From Apostichopus japonicus (taxonomy: Eukaryota > Echinodermata > Holothuroidea > Aspidochirotida > Stichopodidae), in the NCBI RefSeq assembly GCF_037975245.1, contig NC_092563.1:5519501-5583500 (forward strand): DNA of 64,000 nt, written 5' to 3'. The position numbers and the translations under genes were made by a program. The notes beneath the pieces were generated by a model, which did not search any database, was not told the origin of the DNA, and saw only the letters and a program-made list of their open reading frames with translations. Below are positions 50,418 to 62,355 of this stretch, piece after piece (positions within the stretch are counted from its first letter, which is position 1; each line of letters starts with the position of its first letter).

Positions 50418-52764
50418 TTGTTATTGTTATTTCCGCTGATCTGTGTGTTTGAATACATGCGTCATACCAGGATTGTGTCAATGAGATGTGATCTTTGGTG
50501 ATACCATACCCACTATAAGAGTACTTTATCGTAGAGAACGTGCCACCTGTTTCAACTGTAGATACCAAGCCACAAGTAGAGTAGTGGCAGTTAGTCAGTA
50601 AAAAGGGTCCATAATTTTGATCTAGTGGAGCAACTTTCGGGACTGGTTTGTCATTTTTCTTCATGATGGTTTGTTTTGTTTGGCTTGGGTATTGAAGGGT
50701 ATACTATATGTAGTAAACTATATACTAACAGCGTAAATATCAAGAAGATTGAAAACGTTGTAAAGCATTTCATTTAGAAATTCGTTGTTCACGGGGGAAC
50801 TGGAAGATTAAGAGAGCGAACACTTCGGGTTGGAATGTATACTATGCTAAAGTGACAACTCTTCCTAAAACGGTCATGATGGGTAAATGTATCAATGCAT
50901 ATATGATCGCCTATGATACCATCAGCTGGGTGTATGTGACACGTCAGTTGAAAATTTTTATACATATATGATATAGTGGCCTTGCAAAGTGACGAAGTTA
51001 GTGTGTAAATGGAGCAATTAACTGTGATATAACGTCTGTATATGGGAACAGTTAACAGCCATCTGTTAGACATCTGTTGTAACGTCGGTGGTCTGGGTTG
51101 GTATACCGCGTCTCACCATACTGCGGCGGTCACTTTGAGAGTAGCGATACAGATGTCACAAAACCGACAGTTTCTTTTCTCGAGAACACCATTTGAATTC
51201 TCAGTACTATAAGTTGCACTATTCAAAAAAAAAATATATGACTATGGTACTACTTGGAGGAGGATTTAGAGGGCGCTAGAGGGATTATAATGCTTTTAAG
51301 TGTTGGGATCATTCAGAATTCTCGATAGCATTTTATAGAATAAAAATGAATAAATCAGTTGTCACACACAAATTTTCGAGCTTGATCTTAACAACTGAAA
51401 GGCATCGGTGTATAGGAGTAGGGGTGTGTATGCGAGGGGCGGGGACGGGGGGGGGGCGGTCGGGCTGTAATTGAGTTCTCACATTTCCGCACAAGTATAC
51501 TTCACGAACTTCAAACTTACACTTCTAGCCGACTGCAGCCTACAAGCAAAACATAATGTAATAAAACAAACGTAAATGGCGTTTTTAATCTTAATTACTT
51601 GCGGATAAGTTATATAACCATATGGTTGAATAGGGATGATAAAATTTCAATTAATTTGAATCATTATTGTACATTATTAAGGTAGTATATGTCAACTAAT
51701 GCGCCGATCATGATATATCGTCTTATCTTATCAGTATGTCAGTGATTGATTGCTGATATCTGGCGCAGGTTTTTATTTTTTTGCAAGCTGCTGTGCGGCG
51801 ATACGATGGATTGCTTTCATTTTATCGTTTTTTTTTTCGTTTTTTTTCTTTTCCAAGGCTATTTTGATCACACCATTGTGCTATAAAATAAAAGCATGAT
51901 AATAAACGATGTGATATCCGAAAATGATAAGCTTAGTTAGTTTAATATCGAATTTCCCTTGGTTATGATCTCTTCAACCGGAATGTTGATTTTGTTTTTG
52001 TTTTACCTTATTTCTGATTCTTTCTATATATGCTATCGCAGACGTTTTGGTAATGCCAAAGAAGAGAAGATATGTATAACACAGCTGTGTTGGTAATTAA
52101 TTCGTCTCTCAAATCAGGGAGCTGCTACTTAGGTATAATTACTTGAGGTGGCTACTTGAACGTATACTTACGAAATCTAAGTTAAAACATGGTTAGTCTA
52201 ATCCAAATATACAGGTTAAACCTGCACCTTATTATAACATTAACACAACACTGACGTTGGCGTTGATAATATTGATCTAATAGGTCAGAGACAAACTCAT
52301 TAATGAAAAATGACGTCATGATTTCACACGTTATCCCTTGCTGGCTATAGAGAGTGTTCTTAACTTGCATTGGTCTTTTTTTGGGTGGGGGGGGGGGGGG
52401 GTTGGGGGTCAAACAAAACGATTGTCGCGAAGGTAAACATAACAGGTTTATTATTGTAATTATGACTCAAATGTCAGAATATCACAGTGACACCATGAAA
52501 GTAATTAAGAAGAAAGAGGGGAATTTTCCGCACTGAACCTTTTACATATGTAGGGAAAACAGACGAGGAATCAAATTCTATGAAAGGAGTTCATAGATAA
52601 GTTCCTGATTTGATATCACTGTACGTAAATACGCATTGGCGTTGGTAGCTACAAAAATTTTCATTCTTTGTGAGTTCCTTTTGTGTTTTGGATATTATTG
52701 CCTTTAACGCAATTAATATTATTTAGTACACTGAACAGTCATGCATGACGCATCATATACTTCG

Positions 52765-52853
<89 letters not shown>

Positions 52854-54988
52854 CTGATCTGGGAGCTTTCAAGTTTACGTAAGCATATCAATTATAAAGG
52901 AAGCAAAAAGTAAATAAAACCTTGTAACTGTAGAGTAGCCTACGTCCAAAATGTCTGGCTGCATGATTCTGTTTTTGCTGCTAATCGGGTGCTATATCGC
53001 AATACAACGAAACAGTTGATGTAAAAGAATATGTTAAGCAGTACCAACTATAAATAAGATGTAAAGGAATATATATGTGTTTGGGTATGAAGAGACTCAA
53101 TATTCCAACATGTGCGGAATGTGTAGTTAGCAAGCCGACATTTATATTAGGTATAGGCTTAGCATATACTCATTATTATATACACGCCCCTTTTACTTGC
53201 CTTTCCTGAGGAAGAATGGGCGGATCGACACTATATGGAGTAAACCCACCATTAGGAACATTGACATCAGTGAATAGCAATGAGTAGCGCAATAATTATA
53301 TACCGTCAAGAATATGCCACTCCACTTGTTTCTATTTAAGGGTGATTCAATAGAAAGAGCGGGATATACTTACCCCCCCCCCCACCCCCCCCCCCACACA
53401 TCTCTGTTTCACCTAAACCCTCGACCAATGACGACCTTCAACAAGGCTGACAATTCTCTTCATCATAAATTTGGGCCTATATAATTCGCCTGACTTCTCT
53501 AACGCCTCCGTAATAAGTCTCATATTTCGAGACTTCGTATTGAATTATATCTTTCGCTGTCGCGGCTCCACTAATTTGGAACAAATTAAACTCTTGAAAT
53601 CAGACTGGCTCCATGTAGCCGAATTTTTAATAAGAATTTTTTTTTTTTATTTCAAATGGCTAAGGCTTTTGATGACATTTCTTAAATTCTATGATTGTTT
53701 TTGTGTCTGAATATTTCTCGTTCTGTTCTTTGCGTCTTGAGCGGTCTGCAGAGTGGCTATGTGCGCATTATAAATCCTCTTTTTATTGTTATTGTTATTA
53801 CTATTAGTATGCAATGTGAAAAGGTGCCAACTTGAGGTGTATCCGTTAGTTTTTTAGCATTCGAGTCAGCAAGATAAGAAATCATTTTTGGAAAGTAGTT
53901 TATTTCTTGTTCCTTTGAAGAAACTTGTTTTTCTTTTACAATAAACGTATTTTTCATTGAAACCATTCAAAACGCTTTTGTATTTTTTAGTCAGTTTCAT
54001 GCATAAACAACTTTGAAAACAGTTTTTTTTTATGCTGCATACAATAGATCCAACAGCCTGGAGGCATTGATACTTTATTCCTATTGATTTGTGTGAGCCT
54101 AAATACTGTGATGAATAACGTACCATCATGTGTATTTCCTGTTCCTTACGTGTTTTTGTATTTGTAAGACAAGAAATTATTTCCATTGTTAGCTCTTATT
54201 TCATCTCCATGTGCAGATTAAAATGACAGTAACGCAGTGTTCCTTAGACCTATCCCCCTTCCCCACCCCGCCCTAGCTGCATTTGGCAATCTTTTCACTG
54301 ACCTACATTATGGTAGCATACGCCCATTAAAAGCCCCATTGACTTACACACTAAATCACAAAAGTAATGTGGTCTCTAAGTCTAGATAGAAGTTTTCACT
54401 AGCTTAACGCTACCCATCACCGGATAGCTGACTAGTTGTCCTTTCATGGCACCATCAATTTTCCGTACCATGACCGTGAAAATTTTTTGCTTCCGAGCCG
54501 GAAGTTTTCGTCACTTGTAAACAAACCTCTTCACTCAGTGGTAAACAAATTTCCTACGCTGCTCCCGGGAGGCCTAAATGGGTCTAAAATTTCCTCAATT
54601 GACCCAATTTTTTCACCACATGTACTTCCATTCATGCTCTTCAACATGCAAGCCACAAAAAATTACATTATGATTGATAACAGGTCACAAAAGATGTTCT
54701 CCCGCTGCTTTTTGGCACTTTTCCTGAGATAGGAGAACAATCGAGCGGATTGATATAGACTCTAATAGGAGTATGCCACCTTATGAATAATGTGTGCCAG
54801 AAGTGAGGGCGTGCTTACATTTTAAATATAGACTCAAAGAATCAGTACCTAATAATATAATGCTTTGCCGTTCTTACAGTTAGCTGGTCATTACAGGTTA
54901 TTGTACATCCTAACAGAAATAACCTGTTTAATTGATGGATGGATGGCAGGGCGTAGCCAGTATGTAGCACTGTAGGCTCGGGCCTACC
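50418..54988. other. Long intergenic stretch with AT microsatellite, no gene
   Basis: No exon is supported on either strand. Landmarks are G-runs at 51449-51456 and 52388-52400, a TA microsatellite at about 52764-52838, C-runs near 53373-53395 and a T-run at 53638-53649. The open frame at 54436-54732 has no family resemblance. Confidence 0.5.
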
Positions 54989-55747
54989 CAAGGGCGGCAA
55001 AAGCACTTTTAATCTGGGGGGGGGGGGGCACCAACGTCGAAGGGCACTTTGCAGAAATTCGATTGGACTGATGCAGCCTGATATGTAGTACCCTTTATAA
55101 CTCTTATTGTATTATCTTATTTGCGTATACACATCACTCCATGAACGCCCCCACCCCCTCAAGTAAACAATGCATACTAGCACTGCAATATCTAATGTGC
55201 AAATTGGGAAATTGGAAAATCATTACAAAGTCCAAGTCCCTGCACACGCGATCGATACATGCATGAAAGCAAATGAAATATGTCAAAATACTGAAAGAAA
55301 AATACTTTTCTATGTGTTTTTTAATGGTTAAACTGATATTATTATGATAATTATTATTGTAACGACTATCCCAATAATTATAACCCATTTGGAAGGGTTA
55401 TAACACGGCAAATGATTGTATGTTATTGGCATGCGATGTAAAAACCAACGCATGCCTATATGATATGCAAGTTAACATGTTGAACGCGCGCGTAGCGCGC
55501 GAAAAACTTTGGTAATGTTTTTCGGGCAAGTCGTTACAGCCCCCCCCCCCAAAAAAAAATCAAATTGGGCTCCTATACTCCTGTGGTAGTAAACATTTAA
55601 AACTTCCCGAAATATTTCATTCGACGTGGGTTTCGCTTTGTAAACTCTATTTATTTAGAAATTTTTATGTAGAAAAAGGGCACATTTTTAACCTGAGGAA
55701 AAGTGGGGGGGCACGTGCCCCCTGTGCCCCCGGTTACGCCGCCCTTG
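54989..55747. mobile_element. hAT-like non-autonomous element with GGCCTACC duplication
   Basis: The ends CAAGGGCGGC and GCCGCCCTTG are perfect 10-bp inverted repeats. The flanks are the perfect 8-bp direct repeat GGCCTACC (54981-54988, 55748-55755). Subterminal G/C-rich segments (GGGGGGCACC, GTGGGGGGGCACGTGCCCCC) extend the palindromic ends. The immediate left flank (CAGGGCGTAGCCAG at 54952) resembles the end of another CAGG/GTAGCC element, so this copy probably inserted into an older transposon. No transposase is seen. Confidence 0.88.
55387..55580. repeat. Dispersed repeat, copy B, inside the hAT-like element
   Basis: It is homologous to 47441-47612, with an extra GAACGCGCGCGTAGCGCGCG palindrome-like insertion near 55481-55500. 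It lies within the 54989-55747 element, so it either inserted there or was captured. Confidence 0.82.
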
Positions 55748-55755
55748 GGCCTACC

Positions 55756-56905
55756 GTTCGGCCAAGTTATCTTTTTTTTAAAACACCCATAATTCAAAGC
55801 CATAAGCTTTCTGGACGAGTTTTAGAGTCTAGACAGGAAAAAACTATTGAAATGAACGTAGCAAGAATATGGCTAAATTAGGTGACCTAGTCTTCTGTCA
55901 TATGGGCTGTCATTTCTATCGCATGCCGTTTCATTCAACACTCTACCCGCCGAAAAAGACTAGGATCCGATCTTGTCAGTTTTTTTAACATCTAGTTAAG
56001 AACCCCTTTACGCAGATAATATTTCAGTTGAGAAACATTCCACAGTCAAATAATCCTATCGTTGGTTAACAGACTTTATAGAGCTGCAGCACTGTTACTC
56101 ATTTTAAATACATTATGTAGTATTGAATTACGTACTATTTTAAGTCGTTTGTTTTGGGGGTTTAAAAGTGATATTGAATGAGGTGTCTCAAGTTAGCAAG
56201 AGGCCAGGGAACCAGAATGAACACTCGGGAAGGCCATCTGGGGGGTTTGTAAAACCAAAAATTTTCTTGTACGCTCCGCGCCAACTGATGGTGGCGATCC
56301 ACTTAGATAGTCGTGCCTACTACTTTGAAAAACCTGGATCATGGTACGTACATTTTGTAATAGTCACTTTTAATGACTTGTATTTACTTTGCTGTGATTT
56401 GGTATAATAGCTACTACTTTAACTTTTGAAAAGTGACACTGCGGCACATTATTAACAGTTTGGCATCGACATGGCCCTAGTATCTGCTGGAGTATTGTTC
56501 CATTATGTCTCAGAGAATCTCAAAGTAAAGATATGATGAATATAGGGGCATGCAGCGCAAGGGCTCACACTCAGACAATAACGGATTAGTGGAGGATTAG
56601 TACATCTATGATAGTACATCTGATGATAGAATCAGGAACTATTCAACTATTCACACAGACAGCTTTACCAACTTCTCTAGTTGAGGCATAAGGCCAAAGA
56701 TACCAAAAAACAATGAGCCAAGTCACTCTAGGGGTCTCACTCTTATAACTGATCTTATTGGTGTTTACAAATGCTTATATTGACATTAATGATTGACTTG
56801 AATGATTTCCAAGTAGGCTACTGGGAAAGCAACTCTCTCGGAATGTCACACTGATGTTTAACTTCCAAAACACAAGTCGCTTCCCTATATGGTCACTATT
56901 AATCC
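55756..56905. other. Non-coding, with a diverged MITE fragment
   Basis: The segment at about 56215-56310 contains AAAATTTTCTTGTACGCTCC, GCGCCAACTGATGGTGG and CCACTTAGATAG. It matches the internal part of the MITEs at 17.5 and 56.9 kb but lacks their ends. The open frame across it is not a gene. Confidence 0.6.
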
Positions 56906-57222
56906 CAGGCGTGTAGCCAAGGGGGGGGGGCGAAGGGGGCAGCCGCCCCCCCCCCTTGAGCATATTTTTTATATATTTTTTTTTAATGTTTTTAAGATAT
57001 CGCTAGTAATTTCAAAAGAGAAAAACGCTAAGATGCAACTTACAAGACCTGGGAAGTGCCATTTCCTGCGATCTGGGAGGCATTTTCAGCCAAAATTTTC
57101 TTGTACGCTTGCGCCAATCATGGTGGAGCTACGCTTAGATAGTTTGCCATGCCGAATCTACGGCTCTGATAGTTTGCCTACATTTTCACCCCTCCCTTGG
57201 CAAATTCCTGGCTACGCGCCTG
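56906..57222. mobile_element. hAT-like MITE, second copy
   Basis: Ends are CAGGCGTGTAGCCA and TGGCTACGCGCCTG. The internal sequence matches 17527-17826 (AATTTCAAAAGAGAAAA, CGCTAAGATGCAACTTACAA, GGCATTTTCAGCCAAAATTT). The flanks TTAATCCC and CTAATCCC differ at one base and overlap the left end by one C, so an 8-bp duplication is likely but slightly eroded. Confidence 0.88.
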
Positions 57223-58052
57223 CTAATCCCCAATGCGGGTAGCCCACTTAGAGATCCCTCCTGGAAATGACAACCAGAAAAGAATGTTGTACCTCTGTCT
57301 CACCCAAAGAAAAGCTGTAAAAATGGAATAAAATTTGTTACTCAGATTTCAGATACAAAATTTATTCGCTTTTTTTAAACAGTTGAACACATCGTAACCT
57401 GTGATATCACTGTACATCTGGCCAACAAATAAACCTCTTGAAAGAGATTGAAACTGATTAAAAAACAAACCACTCTCCAATGATTTGAGCTGATCCTTAA
57501 AACATTTCATGCTCCATTATTTTGCCACATGTAGTAGCATTAAGCAAAATAAAAGGAATAAAAAATACTATGACTAAAATACTATAAATGAAAAATAAGA
57601 AAGTTGAAAAGGAATCAAAATTATAAATAAATTAAAAATTTTTACAGAAATTTCTGTTACATTATTAGCTTTGCCAATAAGTAGAAAGCTATTAATGGTA
57701 ATGTAATTTTCAATTGCCATCATCTCAAAAAAAACTTCTTTCTACTAAATAATTTTCTTTAGAACTCCCGAGCCTTGTGTTCACTCAAATTCCAACTTCT
57801 GACGTTATGCAAATCAAAGGGGTCAGTAGACATGCTTGAGGGCAGGGGATTGGTTGACATCGAGTAAGACCATAAGAGTTCATATGTGTCTAAAAATAGC
57901 ATCACAAATATTGTCCACACTGAGTATCAATAGAATATGTCAACTTTGTCTCTACCATATGTTATAGAATGTTGTTACTATTTATTGTGTGTTCAGTCCC
58001 CTCTTGTAGATGTTTTGGTACTTCACTGTACCTCCTGACTACACCACGAACT
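57223..58052. other. Non-coding, nothing recognised
   Basis: AT-rich sequence between the MITE and the 59-bp satellite. No exon, RNA or mobile-element structure was found. Confidence 0.5.
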
Positions 58053-59252
58053 GCAAGAATGCCTGTGTCACTAGTACATCCCACCTACACATACACTATG
58101 GGCCCAGCTGTACATGCATGCCTGTGTCACTAGTACATCCCATGGACCTACACATACAATATGGGCCCAGCTGTACAAGCATGCCTGTGTCACTAGTACA
58201 TCCCACCTACACATACAATATGGGCCCAGCTGTACATGCATGCCTGTGTCACTAGAACATCCCATGGACCTACACATACACTATGGTCCCAGCTGTACAT
58301 GCATGCCTGTGTCACTAGTACATCCCACCTACACATACAATATGGGCCCAGCTGTACATGCATGCCTGTGTCACTAGAACATCCCATGGACCTACACATA
58401 CACTATGGGCCCAGCTGTACATGCATGCCTGTGTCACTAGTACATCCCACCTACACATACACTATGGGCCCAGCTGTACATGCATGCCTGTGTCACTAGT
58501 ACATCCCACCTACACAAACAATATGGGCCTAGCTGTACATGCATGCCTGTGTCACTAGTACATCCCACCTACACATACAATATGGGCCCAGATGTACATG
58601 CATGCCTGTGTCACTAGTACATCCCACCTACACATACAATATGGGCCCAGCTGTACATGCATGCCTATGTCACTAGTACATCCCACCTACACATACAATA
58701 TGGGCCCAGCTGTACATGCATGCCTGTGTCACTAGTACATCCCACCTACACATACAATATGGGCCCAGCTGTACAAGCATGCCTGTGTCACTAGTACATC
58801 CCACCTACACATACAATATGGGCCCAGTTGTACATGCATGCCTGTGTCACTAGTACATCCCACCTACACATACAATATGGGCCCAGCTGTACATGCATGC
58901 CTGTGTCACTAGTACATCCCACCTACACATACACTATGGGCCCAGATGTACATGCATGCCTGTGTCACTAGTACATCCCACCTACACAAACAATATGGGC
59001 CCAGCTGTACATGCATGCCTGTGTCACTAGTACATCCCTCCTACACATACAATATGGGCCCAGATGTACATGCATGCCTGTGTCACTAGTACATCCCACC
59101 TACACATACACTATGGGCCCAGCTGTACATGCATGCCTGTGTCACTAGTACATCCCACCTCCACATACAATATGGGCCCAGCTGTACATGCATGCCTGTG
59201 TCACTAGTACAAGCCCTCCTACACATACACTATGGGCCCAGCTGTACATGCG
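58053..59252. repeat. Satellite-like tandem array, 59/63-bp unit, about 20 copies
   Basis: The unit contains ACATCCCACCTACACATACA, ATATGGGCCCAGCTGTACAT and GCATGCCTGTGTCACTAGT. The GCATGCC landmark falls at 58116, 58179 and 58238, so early units alternate 63 and 59 bp, the longer carrying CATGGAC; later units are all about 59 bp. Units are highly homogeneous, implying recent amplification. Each has several palindromic hexamers (GGGCCC, GCATGC, ACTAGT, TGTACA). Confidence 0.95.
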
Positions 59253-60320
59253 TGTATAATGATTGGGTCGCTTGATGAAACATCATATAATTGATTACTT
59301 CATGTAACCACAAGCATTCTTTGATAAATACCTCTAAGAATATTCAATAAAGTGTTCATACACATGAATCTTTGAATATACTGTAGTAATGAAATAACAT
59401 AATTACCATGTTTTTGTTATCGCCATATAAGTAACATGGGGGGGGGGTGGGGAACACATACAATGGCTGCGCTACATGATATGTTTGGTATCATCAAAAG
59501 TCATCTGAAACTGTTTCTTAGATATCTGTCTGACATGAAATGTCAGTGACAAATATTTCAATGACTTTCAATCCTCTCATACTGTAGGTATGCATACGTA
59601 TGTATTCATACATATGTATGTATGCATATGGATATGTATGCATACGTATGTATGCATACATTACATGGATGTCCTCTTTCCTGGTGCAGCGCAACTTCTC
59701 GACCAAGTATCATCATTTATCCTTTCACACACTGAATATGCGGCTTTCGCGGATGTTAATGTCTGAAGTTTAGACCCAATTCACCACTTTAAAATACACC
59801 ACCTAGAATTTATGCCACCAAACCACAGACATTAACAAATTAACACCTTGCATGAATTTGAATTATATCTTATGCCGGTCGATACTGTTGCACTATTCCT
59901 TGAGACCTTCCATGCGTGGGTGTTTTACGACACTCAAGGTAGTGTAACACCTTAGCTGGCAGCTTTTTGGTTGACTTCACAATAACGGTGAAACGGAGGT
60001 AAGGGCAGTTAGTAACTTGGATGAGACTTTGACAAAAGCACCTTGGCCTGTGTAGGAAGAGAGAATAGGGGATGAGAAGAAATACTAGGCTGCTGAATCT
60101 TAACTTGACACAAAAATTATTATTAGTTATTATAACCTGTATTCGTTGGAGAAACAATAATAGAATATCAATGCAGTCATGTTGTAAGTGGCCAAAATAG
60201 ACCCCAAATTTAACTTCATATAATATAGAATAAAAGCAAAATTACAATTTTACTTTTTACAAAAGCTGAGTACATTGTATGCGACAAAGGGGTTCTCAAT
60301 GCAAGGGGAAACCCAGCCCA
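59253..60320. other. Non-coding stretch, TATGTATGCATACG-rich segment
   Basis: About 59585-59660 is a degenerate run of TATGTATGCATACG palindromic units. The candidate minus-strand terminal exon at 59977-60047 is discussed as a finding and is not called as a gene. Confidence 0.45.
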
Positions 60321-60324
60321 GTGT

Positions 60325-60900
60325 TTTACTATACAGTGTAGTGCCCACTACACTATATGCAATACACTGCACTGTCAATTTATTCACTAGTGTTTAACTA
60401 CATTACACTGTATAATAATACACGGCACTGTAAAGTTACACACTACACAGTATAGTACTACACTACACTGTATAGTAATACACTGCACCCTGTAATATAA
60501 AACACTTCACAGTATAGTACTGCATTACATTGTATAATAATACACTGCACTGTAAAATAATACACTACACAGTATAGTACTACACTACACTGTATAGTAA
60601 TAGCCTACACTGCACTGTAAAATAATACACTACACAGTATAGTACTACACTACACCCGTATAGTAATAGCCTACACCGCACTGTAAAATAATACACTGCA
60701 CAGTATAGTACTACACTACACTGTATAGTAATAGCCTACACCGCACTGTAAAATAATACACTTCACAGTATAGTACTACACTGCATCATATAGTATTACA
60801 CTGTAAAGTATTGCACCACAGAGTAGGCTACTACACTACAATGTATAGTACAACATTCACTTCAAGTAGTACACAACGCAGCATCGTACTATGTACACTA
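60325..60900. repeat. Tandem repeat of TACACTGCACTGTA/TAGTACTACACTACA units
   Basis: This array is built from roughly 31-bp subunits arranged as blocks of about 62-64 bp (TACACTACACTGTATAGTAA, TAGCCTACACTGCACTGTAA, AATAATACACTACACAGTAT). Edges decay on both sides. Confidence 0.88.
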
Positions 60901-60996
60901 CACCTACTGCACTGACTTCTGATATAAATTTTTAAAGAAACTAGCTTTAGCATCAACAAAATAATTTTTTTCACTTTCATTTATTTTATATTAAAG

Positions 60997-61104
60997 CCTC
61001 GCCATGCCTTTCTGTCTGAAACAGAGGGCGAGCAGAAAGGCCAATTGAACCACCAGGTTTCCACAGCTTGCAACCTCGACACCTTCACCTTTAATAACTA
61101 CCTT
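60997..61104 (+). CDS. Candidate internal exon, unknown protein
   Basis: A 108-bp segment lies between a good acceptor (T-rich tract then atattaaag) and a consensus donor gtaagt, and is open in phase 0-0. It reads PRHAFLSETEGEQKGQLNHQ then VSTACNLDTFTFNNYL. It is GC-richer than its surroundings, as real exons here are. I do not recognise a family, and no partner exons were found in the window. Confidence 0.35.
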
Positions 61105-62099
61105 GTAAGTTAATATAGCTGTACAAACTTACTTCTGTAAAAGGAATTATTGTCTAAGGCTTCCTTGCATTCGAGAACATCATCCATAGTTTTGTAGTTC
61201 CATAATTGGTAAACTGCATCGAGAATGAGTGAGACCATGCAAAATGGTAAATATCACCATGGCAATGGCACAAGCCTTCATTGAAACAAAATTGCTTTAT
61301 TATATAGCTGAATGAAAAAAAAAATAGAAAAAAAAAACAGCAGCAGCATACAGCAAATTTTACAAATGATTGTTTACTCGTGAGATTAAGTTTCAAATCT
61401 TTGGTTGATTGACCAGAACTAATTATGCCCATCGGCTGACTGAAGAAGAATCAAATTAAAAGTGGAGATTCTCTACATGCAGAAAATAAGTCCCATTCCA
61501 TAATATATGATTCAGATGTAAAATGTCTCTGGATTTACTGCAAGAGTAAAATTTCAGTCACTGAACAAAATATCATAATCTCAAGACTGATATAGATGTT
61601 TTCCTGTTTTGATTTGTGTTTATGTTTAATATTTTTTGTCTTTTTGCTTTTTTTGACAAATACAACAGTCAAATATACTTTACTATGCACACTCTTTTGC
61701 ATTTTATTCACAGCTTTGTAAAGTAAGTGCTGTGTGTTGTGTTGTGGTCGTACTTTGAGTTCACAATATGCTAAAGCCATATAAGCAATATTCACACACC
61801 ATTGCTATATATTGCTCTGCATTATATATATGTTTGCAGCATTTTAAGTTAAGAGCTGTATATTGCGTTGTGTTCACCACGTGGTAAAGCCATATAAGTA
61901 TCATATTCATATAAAATTAGGTATTACTCAATCTGATTATCTATGTAACTAAAACAATTTGCTATATCTATCATGTCAAAAGAAGGATACTGAGGGGTCT
62001 GCAGCATCTCGCAGCCAGGCTTCATAGAACATAATATCTTTTGTGCTTTGCAGTTTCACACGAAATATACTTCAGGTCTGCTGAGATAGCTCCTAAGTG
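61105..62099. other. Non-coding, nothing recognised
   Basis: AT-rich sequence with A-runs near 61316 and 61330. An imperfect local duplication around 61740-61890 repeats GTTGTGTT-x-CATATAAG-like wording. No gene is supported. Confidence 0.45.
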
Positions 62100-62355
62100 T
62101 TTGATATGTATGCGTGTATGTATGTATGTATTTTAGATACTCCTGCAAGCAGGAACTTGCGAAGAAGCCTCATGGGCTTATCAAAGCCGCAAGCTGACCG
62201 AAGTCAGTCTCTTACATTCATATTTAACGTCCGTGACTATGAATTGTCAATTGTTAACCACTCTGTAACTGGACAACATACATTAATCTGGCAGTGACTT
62301 GAACCGGGGACCTTATAATTGAAAGGCACCAGCGTTAACCACTGAGCTAATACTC
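62100..62355 (-). mobile_element. tRNA-derived SINE, third copy
   Basis: In minus orientation the head spans about 62290-62355 (GGAGTATTAGCTCAGTGGTT, CCCCGGTTCAAG on the minus strand) and the body contains GCAAGCAGGAACTTGC and GCAAGCTGACCGAAGTCAGT on plus. A short TATG tail lies at 62106-62131. The body is very close to the truncated copy at 19.7 kb. Confidence 0.87.

Noticed and set aside
58010-58558. Cysteine/histidine-rich repeat peptides on both strands
   Set aside because: Pure products of the 59/63-bp satellite, with no consistent frame along the array.
58053-59252. CRISPR array
   Set aside because: Repeats are directly adjacent without unique spacers, in a eukaryotic context. It is a satellite.
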